This document shows positions 55,326 to 63,215 of a stretch of DNA of 64,000 nt, piece by piece; position 1 is the first letter of the stretch; every line of letters begins with the position of its first letter. A program made the position numbers and the translations under genes. The notes under the pieces are model-generated. The model was not told where the DNA came from. It ran no database searches and saw only the letters and a list, made by a program, of their open reading frames with translations. This DNA is from Chitinophagaceae bacterium (GTDB lineage: Bacteria; Bacteroidota; Bacteroidia; Chitinophagales; Chitinophagaceae): contig JALHNJ010000006.1 in assembly GCA_022843585.1 (NCBI GenBank), positions 156,577 through 220,576 on the forward strand, in the 5' to 3' direction.

Positions 55326-56930
55326 ATGAAAACCCTTTTACAAACAGGTCTTCTGTTGCTGGCTATCAGCAGCACATTGACCAGCATTACACAGGTACCG
55401 ATCTATAACAGTAATCCCACCGCTACGGCAGTAGTTTTTCTTGACTTTGACGGACACACTATAAATGGAACCAGTTGGAATTACAATGGCCCTATTGTGT
55501 GTGCAGCAACAACGTTGAATAATACACAAATCACAACCATATTTAACCGGGTTGCCGAAGATTTCCGCCCTTTTAATTTGAACATTACTACTGATTCTGC
55601 CAAATTCCTCGTAGCACCTCTTAACGGGAGAATGAGAATTGTTCTAACTGTAAGCTCTGGTTGGTTTGGAAGTGGTGCTGGTGGTGTTTCTTTTGTAAGC
55701 TCTTTTACCTGGGGAGATGATACACCCTGTTTTGTTTTTACCGCTTTATTAAATAATAATGTAAAAAATATTGCTGAAGCTGCATCACATGAAGCTGGTC
55801 ATACAATGGGCTTATATCACCAATCAACGTATAATGACAGTTGCGTTAAAATTTCTGACTATAATTTCGGCGCAGGTACCGGAGAAATAGGTTGGGCTCC
55901 CATTATGGGAAATGGGTATAATAAAAATCTCACATTGTGGAATATTGGTCCTTATTCATTTAGTTGTACGGACTATCAAAACGACCTTGCTGTTTTAACT
56001 ACTTTAAATGGGTATTCCTATAGAACAGATGATCATGCAGCCACATTTGCAGCAGCAACCGATGCTCCTTTTGTTTCTACTCAGTTTACTGTAAATGGTA
56101 TTGTAGAACGTAATACTGACGAGGATATGATAAAGTTTACTCAACCTTCTTTTGGCAGGTTTCAGTTAAATGCTATTCCGTATAATGTAGGTACAGGTAA
56201 TGCCGGCTCTAATCTCGATTTGCAAGTCACTTTATACAACAATTTACTAACTCAATTGAATTTGTATAATCCCGGAATATTGCTCAATTCTTTTATTGAT
56301 ACCATTCTTAATCCCGGTATTTACTATTTAAAAGTAGAGGGTAGTGGTAATATCTATGCATCCAACTATGCAAGTCTGGGTTCTTATTCGCTGCAGGGAA
56401 CTTTTACTGAAAACATTGTACTACCATTAAGAAGACTCGAATTGAATGCTATTTCAACAGACGACAGACATAATCTCAGCTGGATTATAGACGCTGACGA
56501 GCTGGTAGTACAACAGACTCTTGAAATTGCAACAGATGGCAGGAGTTTCATCCCCCTATCGCATCCTGCACTAAATGATCGTTCATTCATTTACCGGCCA
56601 ACCATTACTTCGACAGCTCAATACCAGTTGAGTGTAACATTCGATAATGGACATCAGTATTATTCTAATATAGTTACACTTCGAAAAATAGGATCGGATT
56701 CAAAAGCAAAACTGGTAAGCAATCTTGTTAACAGCAACACACTTGCTGTAACAAGCCAGGGCATTTACACTTATTACATTTATGATTTTAAGGGTAGAAC
56801 TGTAGACCAGGGACAACTTAAAATTGGCTTAAACAGCATTAATGCCATAGGTATTACCAATGCTGGTATGTATATAATTCGTTTTGTCAATGCTGCAGAA
56901 GTGTGGACTGAAAAATTTATACGCCAATAA
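55326..56930 (+). CDS. T9SS-exported metzincin protease, module copy A
   Basis: The start at 55326 gives a clean signal peptide (MKTLLQTGLLLLAISS onward); the frame opens 14 codons earlier. Domains in order: signal peptide, metzincin catalytic domain with HEAGHTMGLYH (His155, Glu156, His159, His165) and Met-turn (GWAPIMG), a PPC-like beta domain (about 260-385), a linker domain, and a C-terminal T9SS type A sorting domain ending in EKFIRQ. The length (534 aa) is exactly that of copy B. It is a secreted zinc endopeptidase; the substrate is unknown. Confidence 0.92.
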   Translation: MKTLLQTGLLLLAISSTLTSITQVPIYNSNPTATAVVFLDFDGHTINGTSWNYNGPIVCAATTLNNTQITTIFNRVAEDFRPFNLNITTDSAKFLVAPLNGRMRIVLTVSSGWFGSGAGGVSFVSSFTWGDDTPCFVFTALLNNNVKNIAEAASHEAGHTMGLYHQSTYNDSCVKISDYNFGAGTGEIGWAPIMGNGYNKNLTLWNIGPYSFSCTDYQNDLAVLTTLNGYSYRTDDHAATFAAATDAPFVSTQFTVNGIVERNTDEDMIKFTQPSFGRFQLNAIPYNVGTGNAGSNLDLQVTLYNNLLTQLNLYNPGILLNSFIDTILNPGIYYLKVEGSGNIYASNYASLGSYSLQGTFTENIVLPLRRLELNAISTDDRHNLSWIIDADELVVQQTLEIATDGRSFIPLSHPALNDRSFIYRPTITSTAQYQLSVTFDNGHQYYSNIVTLRKIGSDSKAKLVSNLVNSNTLAVTSQGIYTYYIYDFKGRTVDQGQLKIGLNSINAIGITNAGMYIIRFVNAAEVWTEKFIRQ

Positions 56931-57296
56931 ATTTCTTTTGCGGCTACTGATAACAACATAGTTAAAACACTAGTTCTATTTTTCTGTTACATCCAACAAT
57001 CAACTTTCATAGAGTATCTACCTGTTTGGTAACACAAAAAAGTATTCGATCCTTAGAGTACTTTACGTTAGTTATGCTAAGTACTAACCACTACCAGGTC
57101 GTAGATAACCAAACAGCTGCTCGAAGTTTTACGATTCCTTCCGGGTACTAGCACTCAATCTTTATTGATTCTCCAACTGTTTTGTTGCACCATTAAAAAA
57201 TTTTCACAAATCTTGCATTACCGTACCCCACTGATTACTGCAGTTGCAAAATCCTAACTGCTGAACTATATCCTATTGACTTTAAAACAAGTTAAA
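56931..57296. other. Spacer between the two duplicated modules
   Basis: No gene is seen in this stretch. The last 85 bp (from about 57210) resemble the DNA upstream of copy A (from about 54685) with a shared CAAATCTTG, CCCACTGA and TGACTTTAAAA, so they belong to the duplicated unit. Between 56990 and 57130 there are short imperfect inverted repeats (for example ctgtttggt with accaaacag) of unknown meaning. Confidence 0.5.
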
Positions 57297-57773
57297 ATGA
57301 AAAACCTTCGTACCGCCGTACTATGCATTAGTACTATGTTCTTGTACCTGTGTTCATCAGCGCAAAAGAATGACAAGCCGCCTGTAACAGAACCAGATTA
57401 CAACAAACCCAGACTTTTCGACAACCTGCCGAAAGAAATTCCAGTAAATGTTGCTGAACTCGAAACTCTTGTTAGAACTGATGTTGGACGTAAAGGCAGT
57501 ATAGGGCTGTCTCTTTCTGCTAACCTTAAGTTTGATGGTGAAGTTGTTTCTTCTGCAAGCAAATACGGAAACACTATTCAGAGTGTGGTAATTCGCTCCA
57601 GCAATTTTAATGGTGCACAACTTACTATTTCCCGTACCACCAGCCCGGAAGGAGTTGTTTCTTATGTGGGCAGAATTATCAGCTTTCAACATGGCGACTT
57701 GTATGAATTGCAAAATCAAAATGGTCAGTTTGTTCTTGTTAAGAAGAACTACCACGAATTAATTAATGAATAA
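57297..57773 (+). CDS. Small secreted protein, module copy B
   Basis: The start at 57297 gives MKNLRTAVLCISTMF and a signal peptide ending in SSAQ; an in-frame ATG at 57276 is less likely because copy A has no matching residues. The mature protein aligns with copy A over its whole length (TEPDYNKPRLFDNLP, SVVIRSSNFNGA, HGDLYELQ, LVLVKKNYHELINE). It is the second of two secreted partners, each set 90 bp or so before a metzincin gene. Function is unknown. Confidence 0.85.
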   Translation: MKNLRTAVLCISTMFLYLCSSAQKNDKPPVTEPDYNKPRLFDNLPKEIPVNVAELETLVRTDVGRKGSIGLSLSANLKFDGEVVSSASKYGNTIQSVVIRSSNFNGAQLTISRTTSPEGVVSYVGRIISFQHGDLYELQNQNGQFVLVKKNYHELINE

Positions 57774-57801
57774 ACTTTATCCAATGGCTAAGTTTTTTAA
57801 C

Positions 57802-57826
57802 TGACCCGTTTTTACATCCGTGTCCC
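57802..57826 (+). promoter_or_regulatory. Conserved intergenic element, module copy B
   Basis: The element matches 55266-55290 at 22 of 25 positions and has the same position between partner and protease genes. Confidence 0.5.
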
Positions 57827-57865
57827 TTTTTTGTACCTATTGAAAATCCTAAAATCCTCCTTGTT

Positions 57866-59470
57866 ATGAAACCATTTTTAAAATCCGGTCTTATGATACT
57901 GGCGTTGATCAGTACCCTGACCACAACCGCACAGGTGCCAATTTATAGCAGTCACCCAAGTGCTTCCGCAGTACTCTTTTTAGATTTTGACGGCCATACT
58001 GTAAATGCCACCAGTTGGAATTATGCAGGGCCAATTGTTTGTGCACCCACTACGCTGGACAATACCCAAATCACCACTGTATTTAACAGAGTTGCCGAAG
58101 ATTACAGGCCATTCAATATTAATGTAACTACCGACTCTACTAAATACCTGGCTGCACCAGCGAACAGGAGAATGAGAGTGCTGTTAACCACATCAAACAG
58201 TTGGTATGGAAATGGCGCCGGTGGTGTTGCCTTTGTTGGCTCTTTTGTATGGGGTGATGATACACCTTGTTTTGTATTCACCAACCTGCTCAATAATAAT
58301 GTAAAGAATATTTCAGAAGCAGCGTCGCATGAGGCCGGGCATACATTGGGTCTGTATCACCAGTCAACCTATGATGCCAGCTGTAACAAAATTTCTGATT
58401 ACAATTACGGAACAGGTGCTGGCGAAATAGGCTGGGCACCTATAATGGGTGTTGGATATTATCAAAACCTTACCCTCTGGAATAATGGACCTAACTCATT
58501 TGGATGTACCAACTACCAAAGCGATTTGGATGTATTAACAACAACTAACGGCTTTTCATATCGTACAGATGATTACTCAGCTGCATTTAACCAGGCAGCT
58601 AATGTTCCTTTTGTAGCAAACCAGTTTTCAGTAAATGGTGTAATTGAACGTAATACCGATCAGGATTTAATCAGATTTACCCAACCCTCTTTTGGTCGCT
58701 TCCAGCTAACTGCCATTCCATACAATGTAGGAACAGGAAATGCAGGGTCAAATCTTGATTTACAGGTTACCTTATACAATGGTTCACAAACGCAATTGAG
58801 TGTTTATAACCCTGGTACTTTGTTGAACTCTGTGGTAGATACCTTACTTAACCCCGGCACTTATTATTTAAGGGTTGAAGGAAAGGGAAATGTATATGCA
58901 CCAAACTATGCAAGTCTCGGTTCTTATGCCCTGCAAGGCAACTTTACCGATAATACTACACTTCCATTAAGAAGGCTTGAATTAAATGGCCAGTTAGTTG
59001 GCGACAGGCATCAGCTAACATGGTTAATTGATGCAGATGAGCAGGTAGTTGAGCAAATATTGGAAGTATCTACGGATGGCAGAAACTTTACACAAGTAAC
59101 ACAGCCTGCCAATGCAGACCGTTCCTATATCTACCGGCCTAATTTTTCTTCAACTGCACAATACCGTTTGCATGTAACATTTGATAATGCAGAACATTAC
59201 TACTCGAGAGTAGTAACTATTCGCCCTGCAGGTTCTGACCCACGTCCAAAGTTGGTTAGTACTGTAGTTAATACCAACACTGTTGGAGTAACAAGCCAGG
59301 GTGTTTACAATTATTTTATTTACGACTTAAATGGTAAAACAATAAGCAAAGGTCAGTTACAAAACGGCTTTAATAGTATCAGTGCTCCGGGTATGAATGG
59401 TGGCGGCATGTACTTTATTCGTTTTAGTAACGATGCCGAGCAATGGGTTGAAAAATTCATTCGCCAATAA
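57866..59470 (+). CDS. T9SS-exported metzincin protease, module copy B
   Basis: Same plan and length as copy A: signal peptide (MKPFLKSGLMILALISTLTT), metzincin domain with HEAGHTLGLYH (His155, Glu156, His159, His165) and GWAPIMG, a PPC-like domain (SVNGVIERNTDQDLIRFTQ onward), a linker, and a T9SS sorting domain ending in EKFIRQ. Conservation of all zinc ligands in both copies shows that neither is decaying. A terminator follows after 51 nt. Confidence 0.93.
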   Translation: MKPFLKSGLMILALISTLTTTAQVPIYSSHPSASAVLFLDFDGHTVNATSWNYAGPIVCAPTTLDNTQITTVFNRVAEDYRPFNINVTTDSTKYLAAPANRRMRVLLTTSNSWYGNGAGGVAFVGSFVWGDDTPCFVFTNLLNNNVKNISEAASHEAGHTLGLYHQSTYDASCNKISDYNYGTGAGEIGWAPIMGVGYYQNLTLWNNGPNSFGCTNYQSDLDVLTTTNGFSYRTDDYSAAFNQAANVPFVANQFSVNGVIERNTDQDLIRFTQPSFGRFQLTAIPYNVGTGNAGSNLDLQVTLYNGSQTQLSVYNPGTLLNSVVDTLLNPGTYYLRVEGKGNVYAPNYASLGSYALQGNFTDNTTLPLRRLELNGQLVGDRHQLTWLIDADEQVVEQILEVSTDGRNFTQVTQPANADRSYIYRPNFSSTAQYRLHVTFDNAEHYYSRVVTIRPAGSDPRPKLVSTVVNTNTVGVTSQGVYNYFIYDLNGKTISKGQLQNGFNSISAPGMNGGGMYFIRFSNDAEQWVEKFIRQ

Positions 59471-59512
59471 CTCTTTCTTGTTCTGATAACAGAACATTAA
59501 TCCGTACCCCTA

Positions 59513-59542
59513 TTGTTTGTAAAAGGTTTTCCTGTAACTTAG
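59513..59542 (+). promoter_or_regulatory. Promoter of the YkuK-like gene inside the terminator
   Basis: TTG (59513-59515), 19 nt and TAACTTAG (59535-59542, one mismatch) overlap the hairpin that ends the metzincin operon, so termination and initiation share the same DNA. Confidence 0.5.
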
Positions 59543-59553
59543 GAAAACCTTTT
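59521..59553 (+). terminator. Rho-independent terminator after metzincin copy B
   Basis: A perfect 13-bp stem (59521-59533 with 59541-59553), 7-nt loop and T tract. The next start codon is at 59559, only 5 nt further on. Confidence 0.85.
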
Positions 59554-59558
59554 TTTAT

Positions 59559-60032
59559 ATGCGTTGGAGAAAATTTAATGGCGACCTTATTGAGACCCCG
59601 ATCATGGAAGCTGTTGAAACAGCCATCAAAAGGGAAATCGCCAAAGGCTTTCGGTTGAAAGTTTGCATCGGCACCGACTCACAAGTAAAAGGAAAGGAAA
59701 CAGAGTTTGCCACAGTTATTGTTTTTCTAAGAGAAGGACATGGTGGCTTTATGTTCATTCACAATGAAAAAACCCGGCAGCAGTTCTCTATTAAAGAACG
59801 TATGCTTACGGAAGTAGCAAAAAGCATTGAAATTGCGTATGAACTCTGCAACCTGTTTACTGTTTACGATGTGGATATGGAAGTGCATGCAGACATCAAC
59901 ACCAATCCACACTTTAAAAGTAACGATGCATTGAAAGAAGCGATGGGTTACATTCTTGGAATGGGCTTTGCCTTTAAAGCCAAACCTGAAGCTTTTGCAA
60001 GCAGTAGCTGCGCCAATAAAGTGGTGAATTAA
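59559..60032 (+). CDS. RNase H-like YkuK family protein
   Basis: The 157-aa protein matches the YkuK/DUF458 family, an RNase H-like fold: the N-terminus MRWRKFNGDLIETPIMEAVE is the family start, and the acidic residues in KVCIGTDSQVKG, YDVDMEVHADIN and NTNPHFKSND are candidate metal ligands. No activity has been firmly shown for the family. The start fits the family and cannot be moved upstream because of the terminator. Confidence 0.9.
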   Translation: MRWRKFNGDLIETPIMEAVETAIKREIAKGFRLKVCIGTDSQVKGKETEFATVIVFLREGHGGFMFIHNEKTRQQFSIKERMLTEVAKSIEIAYELCNLFTVYDVDMEVHADINTNPHFKSNDALKEAMGYILGMGFAFKAKPEAFASSSCANKVVN

Positions 60033-60090
60033 AAATTGCGACCCCTTCTTGTTGATGTGGGATTTTATCCTGCATGTAACCCCTTCTCCC

Positions 60091-60435
60091 CTATTTTGTT
60101 TTGCTTTGAAGTTTTCGTCTCCTTAATACTCCAACAATTAGTAGAATAAGAAAACCTGCGCCAATTGCAATTCTTACCATTGCTGCTTTGCGTTGCTTAT
60201 CCCTGTTTTCTTTTTGTAGTTGAAGAATATAGTTATAATTATTCCTGTTTTCCTGTTTACGCAAATTAGTATCTGACAGGTATTGTGCTTTTGAAATACT
60301 ATCTCTCATTTTTTGAAGAGCCGCTACAATAGAATCACCATTTATCTTTTTAATTTCCGTTGAGGTGGTATCAGCAGGCTGGCCAACAACAAAAGTTCCT
60401 GACAAGATGAAGATGCCTAATAGTATAGCTTTCAT
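60091..60435 (-). CDS. Small exported membrane protein, 114 aa
   Basis: A signal peptide (MKAILLGIFILSGTFVVGQ) is followed by a helical part with heptad-like spacing (IVAALQKMRDSISKAQYL) and a C-terminal membrane segment (IAIGAGFLILLIVGVL) with a basic end (RRRKLQSKTK). It is predicted to lie in the inner membrane with its helical part in the periplasm. No family is recognised. Confidence 0.65.
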   Translation of the reverse strand: MKAILLGIFILSGTFVVGQPADTTSTEIKKINGDSIVAALQKMRDSISKAQYLSDTNLRKQENRNNYNYILQLQKENRDKQRKAAMVRIAIGAGFLILLIVGVLRRRKLQSKTK

Positions 60436-60494
60436 GGTTTTTTATTGAAGCTAAAAAAAGGATTGAAAAATTTATATACCGGCAAAAAGGTATT

Positions 60495-60701
60495 CTATTC
60501 TGCTACAATAATGGGGCGGGCGGCAGGAGTTGTTTTCTCTATAACAGGCCACTGTACCAACAGGCTGCTGGCCGTTATTGTATTGGCGCCTGTGTACATA
60601 CGTTCCATCTTCTTACTATCCTCCTGAGCAAGAGAGAAAGTAATGAGAACCAGCACAAAAAGCATCACCACAATATTTTTTTCGGATAGGAATCTTCTCA
60701 T
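60495..60701 (-). CDS. Small secreted protein, 68 aa
   Basis: The ATG at 60701 gives MRRFLSEKNIVVMLFVLVLI and a signal peptide ending near FSLAQ; the mature part is about 40 residues (EDSKKMERMYTGANTITASS and on). The signal peptide with positive n-region makes a real gene more likely than chance, but no homologue is known to me and the frame has an overlapping frame on the other strand. Confidence 0.5.
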   Translation of the reverse strand: MRRFLSEKNIVVMLFVLVLITFSLAQEDSKKMERMYTGANTITASSLLVQWPVIEKTTPAARPIIVAE

Positions 60702-60775
60702 AACACAAGGTATAATAGGCTGCAAAATAGTTCATAATTGTCAGAAAAACCGCACTATAAATGGGGTTTTCTTTT

Positions 60776-61393
60776 TTAAAGCCTTGTAAAACTACTATTT
60801 AAACCCCCGATATAGTCGAGTAGTTGCTTTCTCCCGTCTCTTTTTATGGCGGAAGTAATAAAATAAGGCGGTGGCTCTTCCCAACTGTCGGCCATAGCCG
60901 CTAAAAAGGCTTCCACATTTCTGGTGGTGGCACCGGGTTTATTTTTATCATTTTTGGTAAATACAATCACAAAAGGCACCTGCCACTCACCTAGTTTATT
61001 GATGAACTCCAGGTCTATTGCCTGCGGCTCATGCCGGCTATCGATCAATACAAAAATACAAACGAGGTTTTCTCTTTTGCGGATGTAGGATTCGATCATA
61101 TTCTCCCAGTTATTCCTGGCCTTTTGAGAAACGGTGGCATAGCCATACCCGGGAAGATCTACAATATTCCACTTTTTTTTATCGGAAGAAACAATTTCAA
61201 AATGATTGATCAATTGTGTTTTGCCCGGCGTACCTGATGTTTTTGCCAAATGGGTTTTGCCGGTAATCATATTAATTAGTGATGATTTACCTACATTACT
61301 TCTACCGATGAAAGCATACTCCGCATTTTCAGGCGGTGGACATTGCTTATACGTTGTGCTGCTGATAATGTATTGGGCCGAAACTATTTCCAT
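60776..61393 (-). CDS. engB: Ribosome biogenesis GTPase EngB (YsxC/YihA)
   Basis: EngB is an essential GTPase needed for 50S subunit assembly. G1 (GRSNVGKSS), G3 (DLPGYG), G4 (TKND) and G5 (SAIKRDG) motifs are present. I start at 61393 (MEIVSAQYIISS), giving 205 aa as usual; the longer frame from 61447 adds a non-conserved hydrophobic stretch. It is divergent from ubiE, with a 7-bp repeat array in between. Confidence 0.95.
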   Translation of the reverse strand: MEIVSAQYIISSTTYKQCPPPENAEYAFIGRSNVGKSSLINMITGKTHLAKTSGTPGKTQLINHFEIVSSDKKKWNIVDLPGYGYATVSQKARNNWENMIESYIRKRENLVCIFVLIDSRHEPQAIDLEFINKLGEWQVPFVIVFTKNDKNKPGATTRNVEAFLAAMADSWEEPPPYFITSAIKRDGRKQLLDYIGGLNSSFTRL

Positions 61394-61428
61394 GATGTGT
61401 GCAAGATAAAGTAAACAACTTGCTATAA

Positions 61429-61463
61429 AACCATAAACAGCAAACACAAAACTATAAACTTGC
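61429..61463. repeat. 7-bp tandem repeat (AACTATA class) between engB and ubiE
   Basis: Five heptamers in register: AACCATA, AACAGCA, AACACAA, AACTATA, AACTTGC. They lie just upstream of the -7 element of ubiE. Confidence 0.7.
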
Positions 61464-61465
61464 TT

Positions 61466-61473
61466 TACCTTTG
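61466..61473 (+). promoter_or_regulatory. -7 element of ubiE
   Basis: TACCTTTG matches TAnnTTTG fully and ends 6 nt before the ATG at 61480. No clear TTG is found at the -33 position, which falls in the heptamer array. Confidence 0.5.
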
Positions 61474-61479
61474 CACCCC

Positions 61480-62232
61480 ATGTCTGAAATATTACCCCAC
61501 GACCATATCATACCCTTTAAAGATTCGGAGCAAACGAAGAAAGAACAGGTAGCTGATATGTTCAATAAAATTGCCGGAAAGTATGACCAATTAAACCGCT
61601 TTCTATCGGCCAGAACTGATATTGGCTGGCGTAAAAAAGCCATCCGCCGTTTTAAAAAAGATAAGCCAGCACATATATTAGATGTAGCTACAGGCACAGC
61701 CGATATGGCGCTGCTGGCCTGGAAAATGCTGCAACCTGAGCGGATAACAGGCATTGATATTTCAGAAGGAATGTTGGAGCTAGGCAGAAAAAAGATTGAA
61801 AAAGAGCAACTTGTGGATAAAATCCACTTACAGCTCGGAGATTCGGAAACAATAAATTTTGCGGATAATACGTTTGATGCCGTGATGGTGGCATTTGGAG
61901 TACGGAACTTTGAAAACCTGGAAAATGGCCTGGCTGAAATGAAAAGGGTTGTAAAACCCGGCGGACAGGTAGTGATACTTGAGTTTTCAAAACCACGACG
62001 CAAAGCAATAAAAGGTTTGTACAATTTGTATATGGGTATAGTGGCGCCACAAGTGGCCCGTTTATTCAAGCAAAATAAAGAAGCGTACCAATACTTATGT
62101 GAGTCGGCTAATGCGTTTCCGGATCGCCAATTATTTACTGACATTTTAAAAAAAGTGGGCTATACTCAAGCTGAGTACAGTTCATTAAGCTTAGGAATAT
62201 GTTGCATTTACTCCGGAAGAAAGCCAGTATAA
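61480..62232 (+). CDS. ubiE: Demethylmenaquinone/ubiquinone methyltransferase UbiE (MenG)
   Basis: UbiE methylates demethylmenaquinone with SAM, the last step of menaquinone synthesis in this phylum. It shows VADMFNKIAGKYDQLNRFLS, SAM motif ILDVATGTADMAL, VMVAFGVRNFENL and VILEFSKP. I use the ATG at 61480; the TTG at 61471 is part of the promoter. Length 250 aa is normal. The porT gene overlaps its end. Confidence 0.95.
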   Translation: MSEILPHDHIIPFKDSEQTKKEQVADMFNKIAGKYDQLNRFLSARTDIGWRKKAIRRFKKDKPAHILDVATGTADMALLAWKMLQPERITGIDISEGMLELGRKKIEKEQLVDKIHLQLGDSETINFADNTFDAVMVAFGVRNFENLENGLAEMKRVVKPGGQVVILEFSKPRRKAIKGLYNLYMGIVAPQVARLFKQNKEAYQYLCESANAFPDRQLFTDILKKVGYTQAEYSSLSLGICCIYSGRKPV

Positions 62233-62948
62233 AGAATAAGATGGCCTCCTTGTTGTTAGCAGGCACACTGTTACTTTCATCAATGGTGCAGGCACAGTTT
62301 GAAGGCATAGAGATAAATAAATTGGATCATGATGTAAAGCCTTATTATTTTGGCATTACCATCGGTGTGAACCTGGCTCGTTTTCAAACAGAATTACATC
62401 CCCGCTTTTTACAGTACGATAGTGTGATGGTAGCAGAGCCTGTAAACTCTGGTGGTCTTACTCTCGGCTTGCATGCAACAGCAAGATTGTCCAATCGTTT
62501 TGCGCTTCGTTTCAATCCGCAATTAATGTTTATTGAACGCAGCATTTATTACAAATTAAAATATCCCGACTTTGATGGTGCTACGGAAGCCACGAAAAAA
62601 GTAGAATCGGTTATCATGTCGTTTCCGATCCAGTTAAAATTTCAAAGTGATAGGATTGGCAACTTTAGGGTGTACACATTGGCAGGCTTTAAAGCCGATA
62701 TTGATATGGCGAGTAATGCCCGTTCTAAAAGAAGTGAAGACCTGGTAAAAATTGGCAAATATGATTTTGGCCCTGAGTTTGGAATTGGTTTTAATTTTTT
62801 CTTCCCCAGTTTTATATTTTCTCCTGAAATAAAGATCAGCAATGGCCTGCGTAATATTCATGGCCGTGATGAGAACCTTAAATTCTCCAATGTATTTGAT
62901 AAGATACAATCAAGAATGATTGTGTTTTCCATTCATTTGGAAGGGTAG
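62199..62948 (+). CDS. porT: PorT family outer-membrane protein, T9SS component
   Basis: The 249-aa protein has an N-terminal signal region (basic LRKKASIKNK, core LLLAGTLLLSSMV, end QAQ) and an eight-strand-type barrel (KPYYFGITIGVNLARF, then FALRFNPQLMFIERSIYY, and a C-terminal strand MIVFSIHLEG). PorT/SprT is a T9SS part, and I recall its gene next to ubiE in other Bacteroidota. The start at 62199 overlaps ubiE by 34 nt; an ATG at 62241 is an alternative but would lose the basic n-region. Confidence 0.8.
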   Translation: MLHLLRKKASIKNKMASLLLAGTLLLSSMVQAQFEGIEINKLDHDVKPYYFGITIGVNLARFQTELHPRFLQYDSVMVAEPVNSGGLTLGLHATARLSNRFALRFNPQLMFIERSIYYKLKYPDFDGATEATKKVESVIMSFPIQLKFQSDRIGNFRVYTLAGFKADIDMASNARSKRSEDLVKIGKYDFGPEFGIGFNFFFPSFIFSPEIKISNGLRNIHGRDENLKFSNVFDKIQSRMIVFSIHLEG

Positions 62949-63215
62949 TTTTACTTCAAAAACTTTTGGGTCATAACGATTTAAAAACTACCCTTCGCTA
63001 TTTGCATGTTACTAATAAGGATTTGATGAATGTGCTTAGTCCTCTTGAAGACATCAAGGATTTTTTATAACGACTCTGTAAATTGTAGGCTGTATTTGCG
63101 AAACTATGGCGGGCATACTAAAATCTTGCATAAACATACTCAATAAGTTGAAAATCAGTTATACAATTTTCAATGATTAAAAAAAATTGATGTTCGTATA
63201 TTCGCTAATACACAA

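Noticed and set aside
60445..60627. 60-aa plus-strand frame opposite the 68-aa secreted protein
   Set aside because: No signal or domain; the minus-strand frame has a signal peptide and is preferred.
61394..61447. Longer engB start
   Set aside because: It adds a hydrophobic stretch foreign to EngB; the start at 61393 gives the family length.
61452..62144. 230-aa frame on the minus strand over ubiE
   Set aside because: Long but fully antisense to a conserved gene; it has no signal, motif or promoter.
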